Shown one piece after another: positions 34,140 through 42,675 of a DNA stretch of 64,000 bases. Source of the stretch: an uncultured Flavobacterium sp. (GTDB lineage: Bacteria; Bacteroidota; Bacteroidia; Flavobacteriales; Flavobacteriaceae); contig NZ_OY730243.1 of assembly GCF_963422545.1 (NCBI RefSeq), positions 1-64,000 on the forward strand, in the 5' to 3' direction. The stretch's first letter is position 1; each line of letters begins with the position of its first letter. The notes beneath the pieces were generated by a model. It was not told the DNA's origin and ran no database searches. It saw only the letters and a list, made by a program, of their open reading frames with translations. A program made the position numbers and the translations under genes.

Positions 34140-35753
34140 TTAATATCCATCATTTTGTGTCAAAGCCGGATTTAAAACCATAGCGTTGGTTGGGATTGGG
34201 AAAACGCGATGGTGAACATCTGTATCGGTTTTGTAACCCCATTGTCCTTCATACTTTCCAAAACGGATCATGTCGTTTCTATGCCATGCTTCCCACGAAA
34301 ATTCACGGCTTCTTTCTTTATAAAGGTCTTCTAAAGTTACACCGCTCAAAGCTGCAGAAGTTGTACGGTTAGAACGAACCATATTTACTAATGCATCAGC
34401 GTTTTGTCCTAAAGTTGTACTTCCGCCGCGAAGGATTGATTCTGCTTTCATTAAAAGGATATCTGAATAACGCAAGAAAGGAACGTCGTTCTTTTGGTTA
34501 CGATTTGTTGAAGTAGCATCCGGATAGAATTTAATATTTCTATATCCCATGTTCCAGGCTATTTCATCATTTCCAAGATCAAATAAAGTTACACTTTGAC
34601 GAGGAATAATGTCTGGTGTTAAATTTACCTGATAGGTATATGCTGCACCTCCATCTGATCCTGTATAAAACTGATCGTATCCTTTTTTAGTTGTTGTAAC
34701 TGTTACCGGAGTAACACCGTCATTCATATACTGAAGACCTGTAAGCCATTGTTTGTTACGTATATCGTTTACATCATTAAAGTATGCATAAAATTCCGGA
34801 AGGGTACTTCTAGGTGCACTTGGCGTAAAAGGCAGACCGAACTTAGTTCTTTCAGAACGAGGCACATCATAACGAGCATGGTACATTTGTCCGTTGAAAC
34901 CAACTGAAACTGCTGTCGGATCGTAAGGCACTGCAAAAATGAACTCTTTCATTAGTGGTCCGTTATTAGGATAGAACATTTGAAGATAAGTTGCTCTTGG
35001 TTCAACATTATATAAACCGGAATTAATTACCTGATCGCAAGCCGCAATACAATCATTATAGCGTTGTGTTCCTGTATATACATCAGCATTCAAATACAAT
35101 TTAGCAAGCATTGCATTAGCAGTCTGCTTATTTGGTCTTCCATAAGTTGCAACTCCCGATGCTGCGTTTAAATTAGGAACTGCTTTTTTTAATTCTTTCT
35201 CAATAAAATTGAAAACATCTTTTCTAGGGGTTTTAGCATGAGACGTAAAATCTCCATACAATGTATCTAATGGCACATCTCCGTAACTATCCATTAACAT
35301 GAAATAAGAAATAGCGCGCATTGTTTTTAATTCAGAAATCAAAGTTTTTTTATCTGAACCTTCAGGCATTGTCTGGTTTAAAATTGAAATTGCCTGATTA
35401 CTTGTTCCGATAACTTTAGAAGACCAGTCCCAAAGGCTTCCTATGATACCATTATCTGCGTTCCAGTCATGGAAATGCATGGCGATATAATTTCGGTTAT
35501 CAAACCAGTTACCTCCTCTTGCCGGTAAAATAGCTTCATCTGTAGATAAAGATTGAGACCACCACCAGGCAAATGAAAATTCACCACGAAATGCTGCATA
35601 AACAGGTCCTGTAGTCTGAATAAATTGCGTTGAGTTTTGAGGAAAAACTTCAGGTGTCAATTGTGTTGTAATAGGCACATCCAGATCATCACAAGACCAG
35701 ATTAAACCAGCCATAAGTACTGGAAGCCCTAAATATTTTAATATCTTTTTCAT
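34140..35753 (-). CDS. SusD/RagB-like glycan-binding lipoprotein of the mannosidase PUL
   Basis: SusD-family lipoprotein, 537 residues from MKKILKYLGLPVLMAGLIWSC. An in-frame ATG four codons earlier (35765) is possible, but the spacing TAAAAATT-ATG before 35753 matches the other SusD start in the window better. The mature N-terminus is DDLDVPITTQLTPEVF. Family helices include the TPR-like stretch KTLISELKTMRAISYFMLMD and RPNKQTANAMLAKLYLNADVY. The C-terminal SusD pattern includes RYSDILLMKAESILRGG and ending sequence HHRVFPIPTNAMVLNPALTQ. It starts 19 bases after the SusC stop. With SusC it would bind and import a mannose-rich oligosaccharide; the substrate is judged from the neighbouring GH92 and GH89 genes. 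Confidence 0.95.
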   Translation of the reverse strand: MKKILKYLGLPVLMAGLIWSCDDLDVPITTQLTPEVFPQNSTQFIQTTGPVYAAFRGEFSFAWWWSQSLSTDEAILPARGGNWFDNRNYIAMHFHDWNADNGIIGSLWDWSSKVIGTSNQAISILNQTMPEGSDKKTLISELKTMRAISYFMLMDSYGDVPLDTLYGDFTSHAKTPRKDVFNFIEKELKKAVPNLNAASGVATYGRPNKQTANAMLAKLYLNADVYTGTQRYNDCIAACDQVINSGLYNVEPRATYLQMFYPNNGPLMKEFIFAVPYDPTAVSVGFNGQMYHARYDVPRSERTKFGLPFTPSAPRSTLPEFYAYFNDVNDIRNKQWLTGLQYMNDGVTPVTVTTTKKGYDQFYTGSDGGAAYTYQVNLTPDIIPRQSVTLFDLGNDEIAWNMGYRNIKFYPDATSTNRNQKNDVPFLRYSDILLMKAESILRGGSTTLGQNADALVNMVRSNRTTSAALSGVTLEDLYKERSREFSWEAWHRNDMIRFGKYEGQWGYKTDTDVHHRVFPIPTNAMVLNPALTQNDGY

Positions 35754-35772
35754 AATTTTTAGCATTTAATTT

Positions 35773-38700
35773 TTAGAAGATCACATTTAAACCAAACATA
35801 TATGTTCTGGTTTTTGGATAGAAGTTATTCGAATCTACACCTGGAGCTGTACCTCCTTGTTCAACTTCCGGATCAATTCCTCTGTACTTTGTAATAACAA
35901 ATACGTTATTTACTGTTTGGTAAATACGCACACTGCTTATATACCTGCTCACTTTACCAAAATTATATCCTAAAGTCATATTGTCTAATCTTATATAACT
36001 TCCGTCTTCTATAAAACGATCTGAATATTTATAAGAGTTTAAATCATTTGGTGATTCGTTTCCTGCATCAACTAAAATGTTATTGGTCATTGCTGTGCTA
36101 GGTCTGAATAGATCGGCACGTGTTGCATTGAAAATTTTATTACCAAAAACTCCTCTGAAGAAAATACTTAAATCAAATTTTTTGTATTGAAAATTATTTG
36201 CCCATCCTGCTAATAGTTTTGGCTGTGCACTTCCTGCATAATGATAATCTACTCCAATTAGTGGTGTAGTAGTCAAATTACCGTTTTTGTCATAATATTG
36301 CGAAACTCCGGCAGCATTTTTTCCTGCGTACTGCAATGTAAAGAATTGTCCTAAAGGTTTTCCTTCTTTAAAAATCTGCAATGTACTTCCTGTTTGTCCG
36401 CCTCCGTCTGGTTGTACACGACGAATAGAATCTCCTCCAACAAAGAAAGGACTGGTTAACTTAACGATCTCATTTTTGTTGTGTGCCAAATTCAGATTAC
36501 TTGTCCAGCTGAAATTTGCAGTTTTAACCGGAGTTGTGCTTAAACTAACTTCAATACCTTTATTAGACATTGTTCCCCCGTTTGCTACAATTGTTCCTAC
36601 TGGTACAAGTACGGGATTAACATTATAATTGAAAATCATGTCTGTTGTTTTTTTGTTGTACAAATCAACAGAACCCGATACTTTTCCTTTTAAAATTGAG
36701 AAATCAACTCCAATATTTGCAGTAGCTGTTTTTTCCCATTTCAAATCAGGGTTAGCCGCCTGGTTAGGTCCATAAGCTCCAATTTGTTGTCCGTTATAGT
36801 AGAAAGTTCCTAAACTTCCGGAAATAAACTGAGCTGTATAAGCATTAAATCCAGAAGAATTACCTGTTACTCCCCAGCTTCCGCGGAATTTCAAATCGCT
36901 AAAAATGCTTTGATTCTGCATGAAACTTTCTTTGTCTACTCTCCATGCAGCTCCTACAGAAGGGAAATATCCCCAACGATTATTTGCTCCAAACATAGAT
37001 CCTCCATCTCTTCTAAGTGATCCTTGTAAAAGATATTTGTCTTTGTAATTGTAATTTAAACGTCCAAAATATGATATTAAACGCGTTTTTTGATATGCTT
37101 TACTGTCTCCAAAATTTACTACATAACCATTAACCGAAGTGTAATTACTTAAAGCAAGGTTGTTATATCCTACATTGTCTACCGGAAAGTTAGTTGTTGT
37201 AGCCTGAAATCCGTCTCCTAATGTATTTTCCTGCCATGAGTAACCTGCAACAGCTTTTATTTTATGAGAGCCAAAAGTTTTATCCCAGGTAAAGAAACTC
37301 TCAATAATGTTATTTGTGTTTTCATAAGAATTTCTCAATGCTGAACCATTTATTCCAAAATTTACTAATGTTTTTGTCAAAGGTGGATCTGGGTTGTTGT
37401 AAAAGTTGGCACTATTATATTGTGAATAATAGCTGTCATAAAATTCTCCGTGTGATGTAGTTAATTTTTGGTGTGCAAGGTTTAAATTATAAGTTATTCC
37501 AAACGGTAGTTTTACTTCTGCCGTAAGGTTACCTACAAGGTTATTTGTTTTTGTTTCGTCTGTTCCGTGAGCTATTAAAGCTGCCGGATTAAAATATCCC
37601 GGACTTACAAAATTTTCAAAGTAACTTCCGTCTGCATTTTTTAAAGGAGAAACCGGAAGGTAACTTGCTGCTTGTAAAAGTACTGTATTACGTTGTGGAA
37701 CATTTTGGTAGGTACTTTTAGAATTGGTTACATTTAAACCAAATTTAACTTTATCATCAAACGCATATTGTTCAACAGATAAGCGGGCAATGATACGGGA
37801 AAAATCACTTTTTAGCATTATACCTTCTTTATTAAGCGAAGTAATACTTGCTGTATAATTACCATGTTCTCCACCTCCGCTCATAGATAAGTTATGACTG
37901 CTTGATGCTGCACGTCCTGATCTTAAAATTTCTTTCTGCCAGTTTGTATTAGCATTTTTATCATTTTCAGGAGTAAAGTTCAAATTGTTTTTAGTTGTGA
38001 AAGCTCTAAGCTGATCTGCATTCATCATATCCAACTGATTAGATACTTCTTCAAAACCAAAATAACCATTGTATGCAATTTGAGTTTTGTCTTTACTGCC
38101 TCTTTTTGTTGTTACCATGATAACTCCATTTGCGGCACGGTTACCATAGATTGCCGTTGCTGCAGCATCTTTTAAAACATCGATAGTTGCAATATCATCT
38201 GGTGCAATTACTGAAATATCAACTCCGGGAATACCATCTATTACATAAAATGGTCCTTGAGAACTATTTAATGTTGAAACTCCGCGCAAAACCACAGAAG
38301 CTGTTTTTGTAGGGTCACCACTTGATGAAATGTTTAAACCCGAAACTTTACCCTGCAAAAGCTGTCCAACATCACTAATTGCTCCTCTATTTAAATCTTC
38401 AGCTTTAACAGAAGTTACGGCAGTAGTAAGGTTTTTACGTGATCCTTTACCGTAACCAACCACTACTACTTGTTCTAAATTAGTTGTGTTAGAATGTAAT
38501 CTAATCGAATAATTTGTTTTTGTTCCGTCTAATTTTACAGGCTGATCATCAAATCCCATAAAAGAAATTATTAGTGTCGCAGTTTTGTTTAAAACCGAAA
38601 TTTTAAATTTCCCGTCAAAATCTGTTGTTACAGTATTAGTTGTACCTTTCTCGAGTACATTAGCGGCTGGCAGAGGAATACCTTTGTCATCTAAAATTAT

Positions 38701-38784
38701 ACCGGACACTTCTGTTTTTTGTGCCCAGGTATTAATTGAGAAGCCAAGAAAAAAGGCTAATAATAAAAGTTTAAGTTTTTCCAT
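35773..38784 (-). CDS. SusC/RagA-family TonB-dependent transporter of the mannosidase PUL
   Basis: The 1003-residue outer-membrane transporter has signal peptide ending TWAQ at ~22. The regulatory-like beta-sandwich at 25-100 begins TEVSGIILDDKGIPLPAANV. The TonB-box-like segment is LEQVVVVGYG at 103-112. The plug has VSGLNISSSGDPTK, LRGVSTLNSSQ and LKDAAATAIYGNRAANGVIM, and the barrel ends RTYMFGLNVIF. Its leader on the minus strand has TTAACCAATTAACCAA directly before the ATG. Transcription of this PUL probably begins in the 280-base gap between here and GH89, where a TAACTTTG box lies at 38907-38914 without a clear -33 partner. It is paired with the SusD gene 19 bases downstream. Confidence 0.96.
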   Translation of the reverse strand: MEKLKLLLLAFFLGFSINTWAQKTEVSGIILDDKGIPLPAANVLEKGTTNTVTTDFDGKFKISVLNKTATLIISFMGFDDQPVKLDGTKTNYSIRLHSNTTNLEQVVVVGYGKGSRKNLTTAVTSVKAEDLNRGAISDVGQLLQGKVSGLNISSSGDPTKTASVVLRGVSTLNSSQGPFYVIDGIPGVDISVIAPDDIATIDVLKDAAATAIYGNRAANGVIMVTTKRGSKDKTQIAYNGYFGFEEVSNQLDMMNADQLRAFTTKNNLNFTPENDKNANTNWQKEILRSGRAASSSHNLSMSGGGEHGNYTASITSLNKEGIMLKSDFSRIIARLSVEQYAFDDKVKFGLNVTNSKSTYQNVPQRNTVLLQAASYLPVSPLKNADGSYFENFVSPGYFNPAALIAHGTDETKTNNLVGNLTAEVKLPFGITYNLNLAHQKLTTSHGEFYDSYYSQYNSANFYNNPDPPLTKTLVNFGINGSALRNSYENTNNIIESFFTWDKTFGSHKIKAVAGYSWQENTLGDGFQATTTNFPVDNVGYNNLALSNYTSVNGYVVNFGDSKAYQKTRLISYFGRLNYNYKDKYLLQGSLRRDGGSMFGANNRWGYFPSVGAAWRVDKESFMQNQSIFSDLKFRGSWGVTGNSSGFNAYTAQFISGSLGTFYYNGQQIGAYGPNQAANPDLKWEKTATANIGVDFSILKGKVSGSVDLYNKKTTDMIFNYNVNPVLVPVGTIVANGGTMSNKGIEVSLSTTPVKTANFSWTSNLNLAHNKNEIVKLTSPFFVGGDSIRRVQPDGGGQTGSTLQIFKEGKPLGQFFTLQYAGKNAAGVSQYYDKNGNLTTTPLIGVDYHYAGSAQPKLLAGWANNFQYKKFDLSIFFRGVFGNKIFNATRADLFRPSTAMTNNILVDAGNESPNDLNSYKYSDRFIEDGSYIRLDNMTLGYNFGKVSRYISSVRIYQTVNNVFVITKYRGIDPEVEQGGTAPGVDSNNFYPKTRTYMFGLNVIF

Positions 38785-39064
38785 TGTTTTTTTGGTTAAT
38801 TGGTTAAATCGTATTGACGAAATTACTGGTAAAGAAATCTTAGCAAATGGACAAGTTATTCAGAAACATGGATAATTTCTTTAAAGTCAATTGTAGCAAG
38901 GCTTTACAAAGTTATTTTTCTAAAATTATATAGTTAAAAACTTACTAATGAATCGATTTCGTAATAGGTTTCATTTCATATATACAGTATAGTTTAAGGT
39001 AATAGTTAAAAGCTTATGTTATATTTTGTTTATATACGTATTAGTTAGAGTCTCTTTGTATTAT

Positions 39065-41239
39065 TTACTTATTTTCAGACCATTTGATTTCCCAGTTTTT
39101 AATTAATTCTCTTTCTTTCGTTTCATCAAATGGAGTATTATTTACTGCTGATTTTTTTAAGGCTTCTAAAAACATTTTCCATCTTGGCCAATAAAATCCT
39201 TTATACATTCCGCGCCATGATCTTGAAGCGTAATCATTTAAATGACCTTCTCCACCCCAAAGTGTAATTAATGTTTTGGCATTTTTTACGTACAGTTTAG
39301 ATACCTCTGGAGAACTTGCGTATTCAGAGGCCGATTTTACCCAATTATCAAGACTATTCAAAGGTTGTCCGATCATGATATTATCAATATCCAAAGCTTG
39401 TTTTTCGATCTTTTTAAATAACTGATCTCCTTTTGTAATGTCTTTCTGTTGGTACGCTTTTACACATTCAATCAAATCTTCATCAATACAGAGTGAATAA
39501 TAATGTCTTGAAACATCAATTAAATCGTATTGAATAAAATTCTTTTTATCATATTTTTTAGCTTCTTTGGTTAAAATATTCAAAGCTTCTTTTAGTTTTT
39601 TCTTATCCCCGGGATTTCCTTTAAATTCTGTAATTGTTGCCGTTGGACGTTTAAACAACAAATACGCTCCAGCCCTATCATTCCACCAGCGTGTTTCCCA
39701 ATATTTAATATTATAAACTGATTCTAACAATAGTTGCCACGCATTAAAAACAGAATCAGAAGTCTTTTTTCCGTATCTCACATCCAGATATTTATTGAGC
39801 CAATCATTTATAGGCTGTTCTCCTTTACTCCACGCAAGATCATAAATATATTCATAAACTATAGAGTTGTTGTTTAAGCCTTCCGGCATAGCGCCATAAC
39901 CAACAATATTTCCTTTATTTGGATTTTTCAGCAAACTCGTTAATTCATTTTTATAGAAATTCAAATCTCCATATACAGGATTTGATCCGCCATAATTATG
40001 CACATAACCGTAAGTCCATTGCTTACCATAAAAGGCTTCCTGATTTTCCCATACTTTATATCTGTCGTTAGCATAATCCTGAATCATCAATCTGTCATTT
40101 GGCACTTTACTTAAAAATGCGCTTGTAGCTTCTTTTGTCCAGAATTCTTTGTTGTCTCCAAAAAGCCATCCCTGCATAACCCAAACCGCACCGGGAGCGG
40201 CTTCATTAATAGTTTCGTAAATTGCACTTCCGTAATTTGAAAGTTCTTCATATTTATTGTTCTCAGAAACCGGCGGTGTAATTTCATTAAAAGAATCTGC
40301 CAGATAAAAATTAGACTTCCCATACATTTTGGTGTAAATTTCAATAAAGCGTTTTCCGATTTTTTTAAATAAAGGATCTTTAGAATCCAGTAAAAAAGTA
40401 CTTGCAAAACCACCTCCGGACCATGATTTTAATTCCGTTATTTTAGCTTCCGGATGTTTTTCGGCAAAAGCTTTAGGCACATAACCACTAAAAGCAGGTA
40501 CAACAGGATGCATGTCTAATGCTCTCATTCTGTCTAAGATTTTCTTTTGCAGCTCTTCTTTTTTACTGAACCATTCTTGTGGTAATGGCCCTTCCAGACT
40601 ATTAATGTTTCCCATACGCTGCCACGGTAAAAAGGCTGGTCCTGCAAAATGCGACTCTAGTTGAGCGTTGGTCAAACCATATTCTTTCCATAATTCCTGC
40701 CATGCTGCTTCCTGACCTTCCATTGCCGTAGGAAGATTGATTCCGTGCATTGCCATCCAGTCAATTTCCTGTTCCCAGCGCTTCCAGTCCCACCACGGAG
40801 TTGTGTAACCAAAAGTACAGGCATTTAAATATTCTCTGTATTCAAATGGTGTGTTTTCTTTTTTTGAATACTTTGGCCAGATCTTAGGCAAACTAACTCT
40901 GTTTCCTTCCCAGCTTACTAAAACTGCACCTATATCTCTGAGAAAATTATAAGCTGCATAGCAAATTGCAGTATTATTTGATGCTTTGATTTTTACCTGA
41001 TTGTTTATCGTTTCAATTTCAAACCAATCTGATTTATTATTTTCTTTGTTTTCAATAATACTTAATTCAAACTCGCTCGCACGATTGCCTATAAGTCTTT
41101 CTATTACGGCCAATGCACTTTTTGTTTTTTCTTCATTTTTGCAATACCCTTTAACTGCACAAAAAAATAACAGTATAAAAAATGGTACAGCCTTTTTTAA
41201 AGAACTGTTCTTTTTAATTTTAAAATTCTCTCTTTTCAT
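39065..41239 (-). CDS. GH89 alpha-N-acetylglucosaminidase (NAGLU family)
   Basis: The 724-residue exported enzyme has a hydrophobic signal at ~16-34 ending CAVKGYCK. The NAGLU N-terminal domain is at ~38-125 (YAAYNFLRDIGAVLVSWEG) and the TIM barrel from ~130 (PWWDWKRWEQEIDWMAMHG). By alignment to human NAGLU and the clostridial GH89 enzyme, the catalytic pair is E319 (LADSFNEITPP) and E453 (GYGAMPEGLNNN). A C-terminal helical domain reaches the end (SRSWRGMYKGFYWPRWKMF). The family removes terminal alpha-GlcNAc with retention, as in heparan sulfate, gastric-mucin-type caps and synthetic alpha-GlcNAc ends. In a mannosidase PUL this suggests a glycan with an alpha-linked hexosamine. It is transcribed on the same strand as susC, 280 bases ahead of it. 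Confidence 0.95.
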   Translation of the reverse strand: MKRENFKIKKNSSLKKAVPFFILLFFCAVKGYCKNEEKTKSALAVIERLIGNRASEFELSIIENKENNKSDWFEIETINNQVKIKASNNTAICYAAYNFLRDIGAVLVSWEGNRVSLPKIWPKYSKKENTPFEYREYLNACTFGYTTPWWDWKRWEQEIDWMAMHGINLPTAMEGQEAAWQELWKEYGLTNAQLESHFAGPAFLPWQRMGNINSLEGPLPQEWFSKKEELQKKILDRMRALDMHPVVPAFSGYVPKAFAEKHPEAKITELKSWSGGGFASTFLLDSKDPLFKKIGKRFIEIYTKMYGKSNFYLADSFNEITPPVSENNKYEELSNYGSAIYETINEAAPGAVWVMQGWLFGDNKEFWTKEATSAFLSKVPNDRLMIQDYANDRYKVWENQEAFYGKQWTYGYVHNYGGSNPVYGDLNFYKNELTSLLKNPNKGNIVGYGAMPEGLNNNSIVYEYIYDLAWSKGEQPINDWLNKYLDVRYGKKTSDSVFNAWQLLLESVYNIKYWETRWWNDRAGAYLLFKRPTATITEFKGNPGDKKKLKEALNILTKEAKKYDKKNFIQYDLIDVSRHYYSLCIDEDLIECVKAYQQKDITKGDQLFKKIEKQALDIDNIMIGQPLNSLDNWVKSASEYASSPEVSKLYVKNAKTLITLWGGEGHLNDYASRSWRGMYKGFYWPRWKMFLEALKKSAVNNTPFDETKERELIKNWEIKWSENK

Positions 41240-41292
41240 ATAAACCTCATATTTATTAAATTTTCTTAACTCATTTTATCTCAACAAAAACA

Positions 41293-41322
41293 AGGGAGAT
41301 TAAATAGTTAATTAATCTCCCT
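41293..41322 (-). terminator. Hairpin with T-rich tail upstream of GH89
   Basis: AGGGAGATTAA (41293-41303) pairs perfectly with TTAATCTCCCT (41312-41322); on the minus strand it is followed by TGTTTTTGTT. As it lies ahead of the GH89 start it would stop read-through from the right or act as a leader attenuator. Confidence 0.5.
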
Positions 41323-41486
41323 ATCAAACAAAACAAAAACCTATTACTAATATTAACTAACAATCTTATTCGATAAAATTCAAGATCAAATAACTGAGTC
41401 CTGAACTGAAAATAAAATTAGATATAATGCTTTTTATTAAGATGGATTTATCAATCAAAAACATAGACATATTCATATTTGGAGGT

Positions 41487-41510
41487 AATACCTTTTTTGC
41501 TACAAAAAGC
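41487..41510. repeat. Dispersed 22-bp repeat, copy 2 of 3
   Basis: AATACCTTTTTTGCTACAAAAAGC matches the copies at 5897-5920 and 60581-60604. No transposase remains nearby, so if it is an IS end it is a solo remnant. Confidence 0.6.
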
Positions 41511-41579
41511 TAGTTCTGTCTATCTTGGTAATATTAAAAAATCAAATACAAATCTTTAAATAAGTTTAATTATATATAA

Positions 41580-41645
41580 TTCCGCTATCGGCAAAAATTA
41601 AATCTTTTGACGTTATATTTTATCCTATATTTGCCGATAACGGAA
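41580..41645 (+). promoter_or_regulatory. fic promoter bracketed by a 16-bp inverted repeat (probable autoregulatory operators)
   Basis: TTCCGCTATCGGCAAA at 41580-41595 is mirrored by TTTGCCGATAACGGAA at 41630-41645 with one mismatch. Between and overlapping them are a -33-like TTTG (41606-41609) and a -7 box TATATTTG (41626-41633), the Bacteroidetes promoter form, 25 bases before the fic ATG. The right arm overlaps the -7 box, so a bound repressor would block transcription. The natural candidate is the HTH domain at the N-terminus of the Fic protein itself. Confidence 0.8.
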
Positions 41646-41658
41646 CTTTATATCAAAC

Positions 41659-42549
41659 ATGAAATATCTTTCAGTAGTAGAATTTGCAAAAAAATTGGAA
41701 TTATCCGAAAGGACGATTCGTAATTATTGTGCTTTAGGAAAATTAAAAGGAGCTTTCTTAACTGGTAAAACGTGGAATATTCCAGAAGATGCTATTATTC
41801 CTCAAAAAGGAAATAAAAAAACAAGTAAGAATGTTTTACTAAACAGCCTGAAAGAACAAAAGGATATGAAACTGAAAGGCGGTATCTACCACCGTACACA
41901 GATTGATTTAACCTATAATTCAAATAAAATTGAAGGAAGCAGACTTACGCACGATCAAACGAGATATATTTTTGAAACCAATACAATTGTGGCTTCTAAA
42001 GAAAATGTAAACGTAGATGACATTATTGAAACCTCTAATCACTTTCGCTGCATCGATTTGATTATTGAAAAAGCAAATGCTAAGCTTACCGAATCCATTA
42101 TTAAAGATCTCCATTTTTTATTAAAGTCTGGTACTTCTGACAGCGGAAAAGATTGGTTTAATGTTGGTGAATACAAAAAGCTGCCTAATGAAGTTGGCGG
42201 AAATGAGACTTGCCATCCCAAGCAAGTTCCTGAAGAAATGAAAAAACTTCTCACTAATTATCATATTATTAAAAATAAAACTATCAAAGACATTATTGAT
42301 TTCCATCATAAATTTGAAATCATACATCCCTTTCAAGATGGAAATGGTCGTGTAGGCCGATTAATTATTTTCAAAGAATGTCTTACTAACAATATTGTAC
42401 CGTTTATCATTGATGAACAACTTAAACTTTTTTATTACAGAGGTTTACAGGAATGGAATAATATAAAAGAATATTTGATGGATACCTGTCTTACTGTACA
42501 GGATAATTACAAATCAATCCTCAACTATTTTGAGATAGAATATAAATAA
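41659..42549 (+). CDS. Fic-domain protein with N-terminal MerR/excisionase-type HTH
   Basis: 296 residues. Residues 1-45 form a helix-turn-helix-wing (SVVEFAKKLELSERTIRNYC, then GKTWNIPEDA) like MerR or excisionase DNA-binding domains. The Fic fold follows, with the inhibitory-helix motif SNKIEG at 88-93 (pattern S/T-xxx-E-G/N, placed N-terminal to the Fic core: class II) and the active site HPFQDGNGRVGR at 223-234 with catalytic H223. Such enzymes transfer AMP from ATP to target proteins and are held off by the Glu (E92). The gene stands alone on the plus strand between two PULs; no separate antitoxin gene is adjacent. Its promoter is flanked by inverted repeats, suggesting that it represses itself. 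The target of AMPylation is unknown. Confidence 0.95.
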   Translation: MKYLSVVEFAKKLELSERTIRNYCALGKLKGAFLTGKTWNIPEDAIIPQKGNKKTSKNVLLNSLKEQKDMKLKGGIYHRTQIDLTYNSNKIEGSRLTHDQTRYIFETNTIVASKENVNVDDIIETSNHFRCIDLIIEKANAKLTESIIKDLHFLLKSGTSDSGKDWFNVGEYKKLPNEVGGNETCHPKQVPEEMKKLLTNYHIIKNKTIKDIIDFHHKFEIIHPFQDGNGRVGRLIIFKECLTNNIVPFIIDEQLKLFYYRGLQEWNNIKEYLMDTCLTVQDNYKSILNYFEIEYK

Positions 42550-42675
42550 AATACTTTTTTTCGATTTATCAAGAAATTAAATTGAAACTAGATGGTCAAT
42601 TTATTCTATAACAAAACAAATCTATCTTTTATTTTTAAATATTTAAGTATTCAACTGTCAAAGCGTTAAGCTTGT

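Larger units (their letters stand above)
41240..41658. other. Divergent region between GH89 and fic
   Basis: About 420 bases. From left to right it holds the GH89 leader, a hairpin (41293-41322), copy 2 of the dispersed 22-bp repeat (41487-41510) and the fic promoter with its inverted-repeat operators (41580-41645). The rest is AT-rich without recognised features. Confidence 0.7.

Noticed and set aside
41659..42549. Fic gene considered as half of a classic two-gene toxin-antitoxin pair
   Set aside because: The inhibitory motif SNKIEG is inside the same protein and no small antitoxin gene is adjacent.
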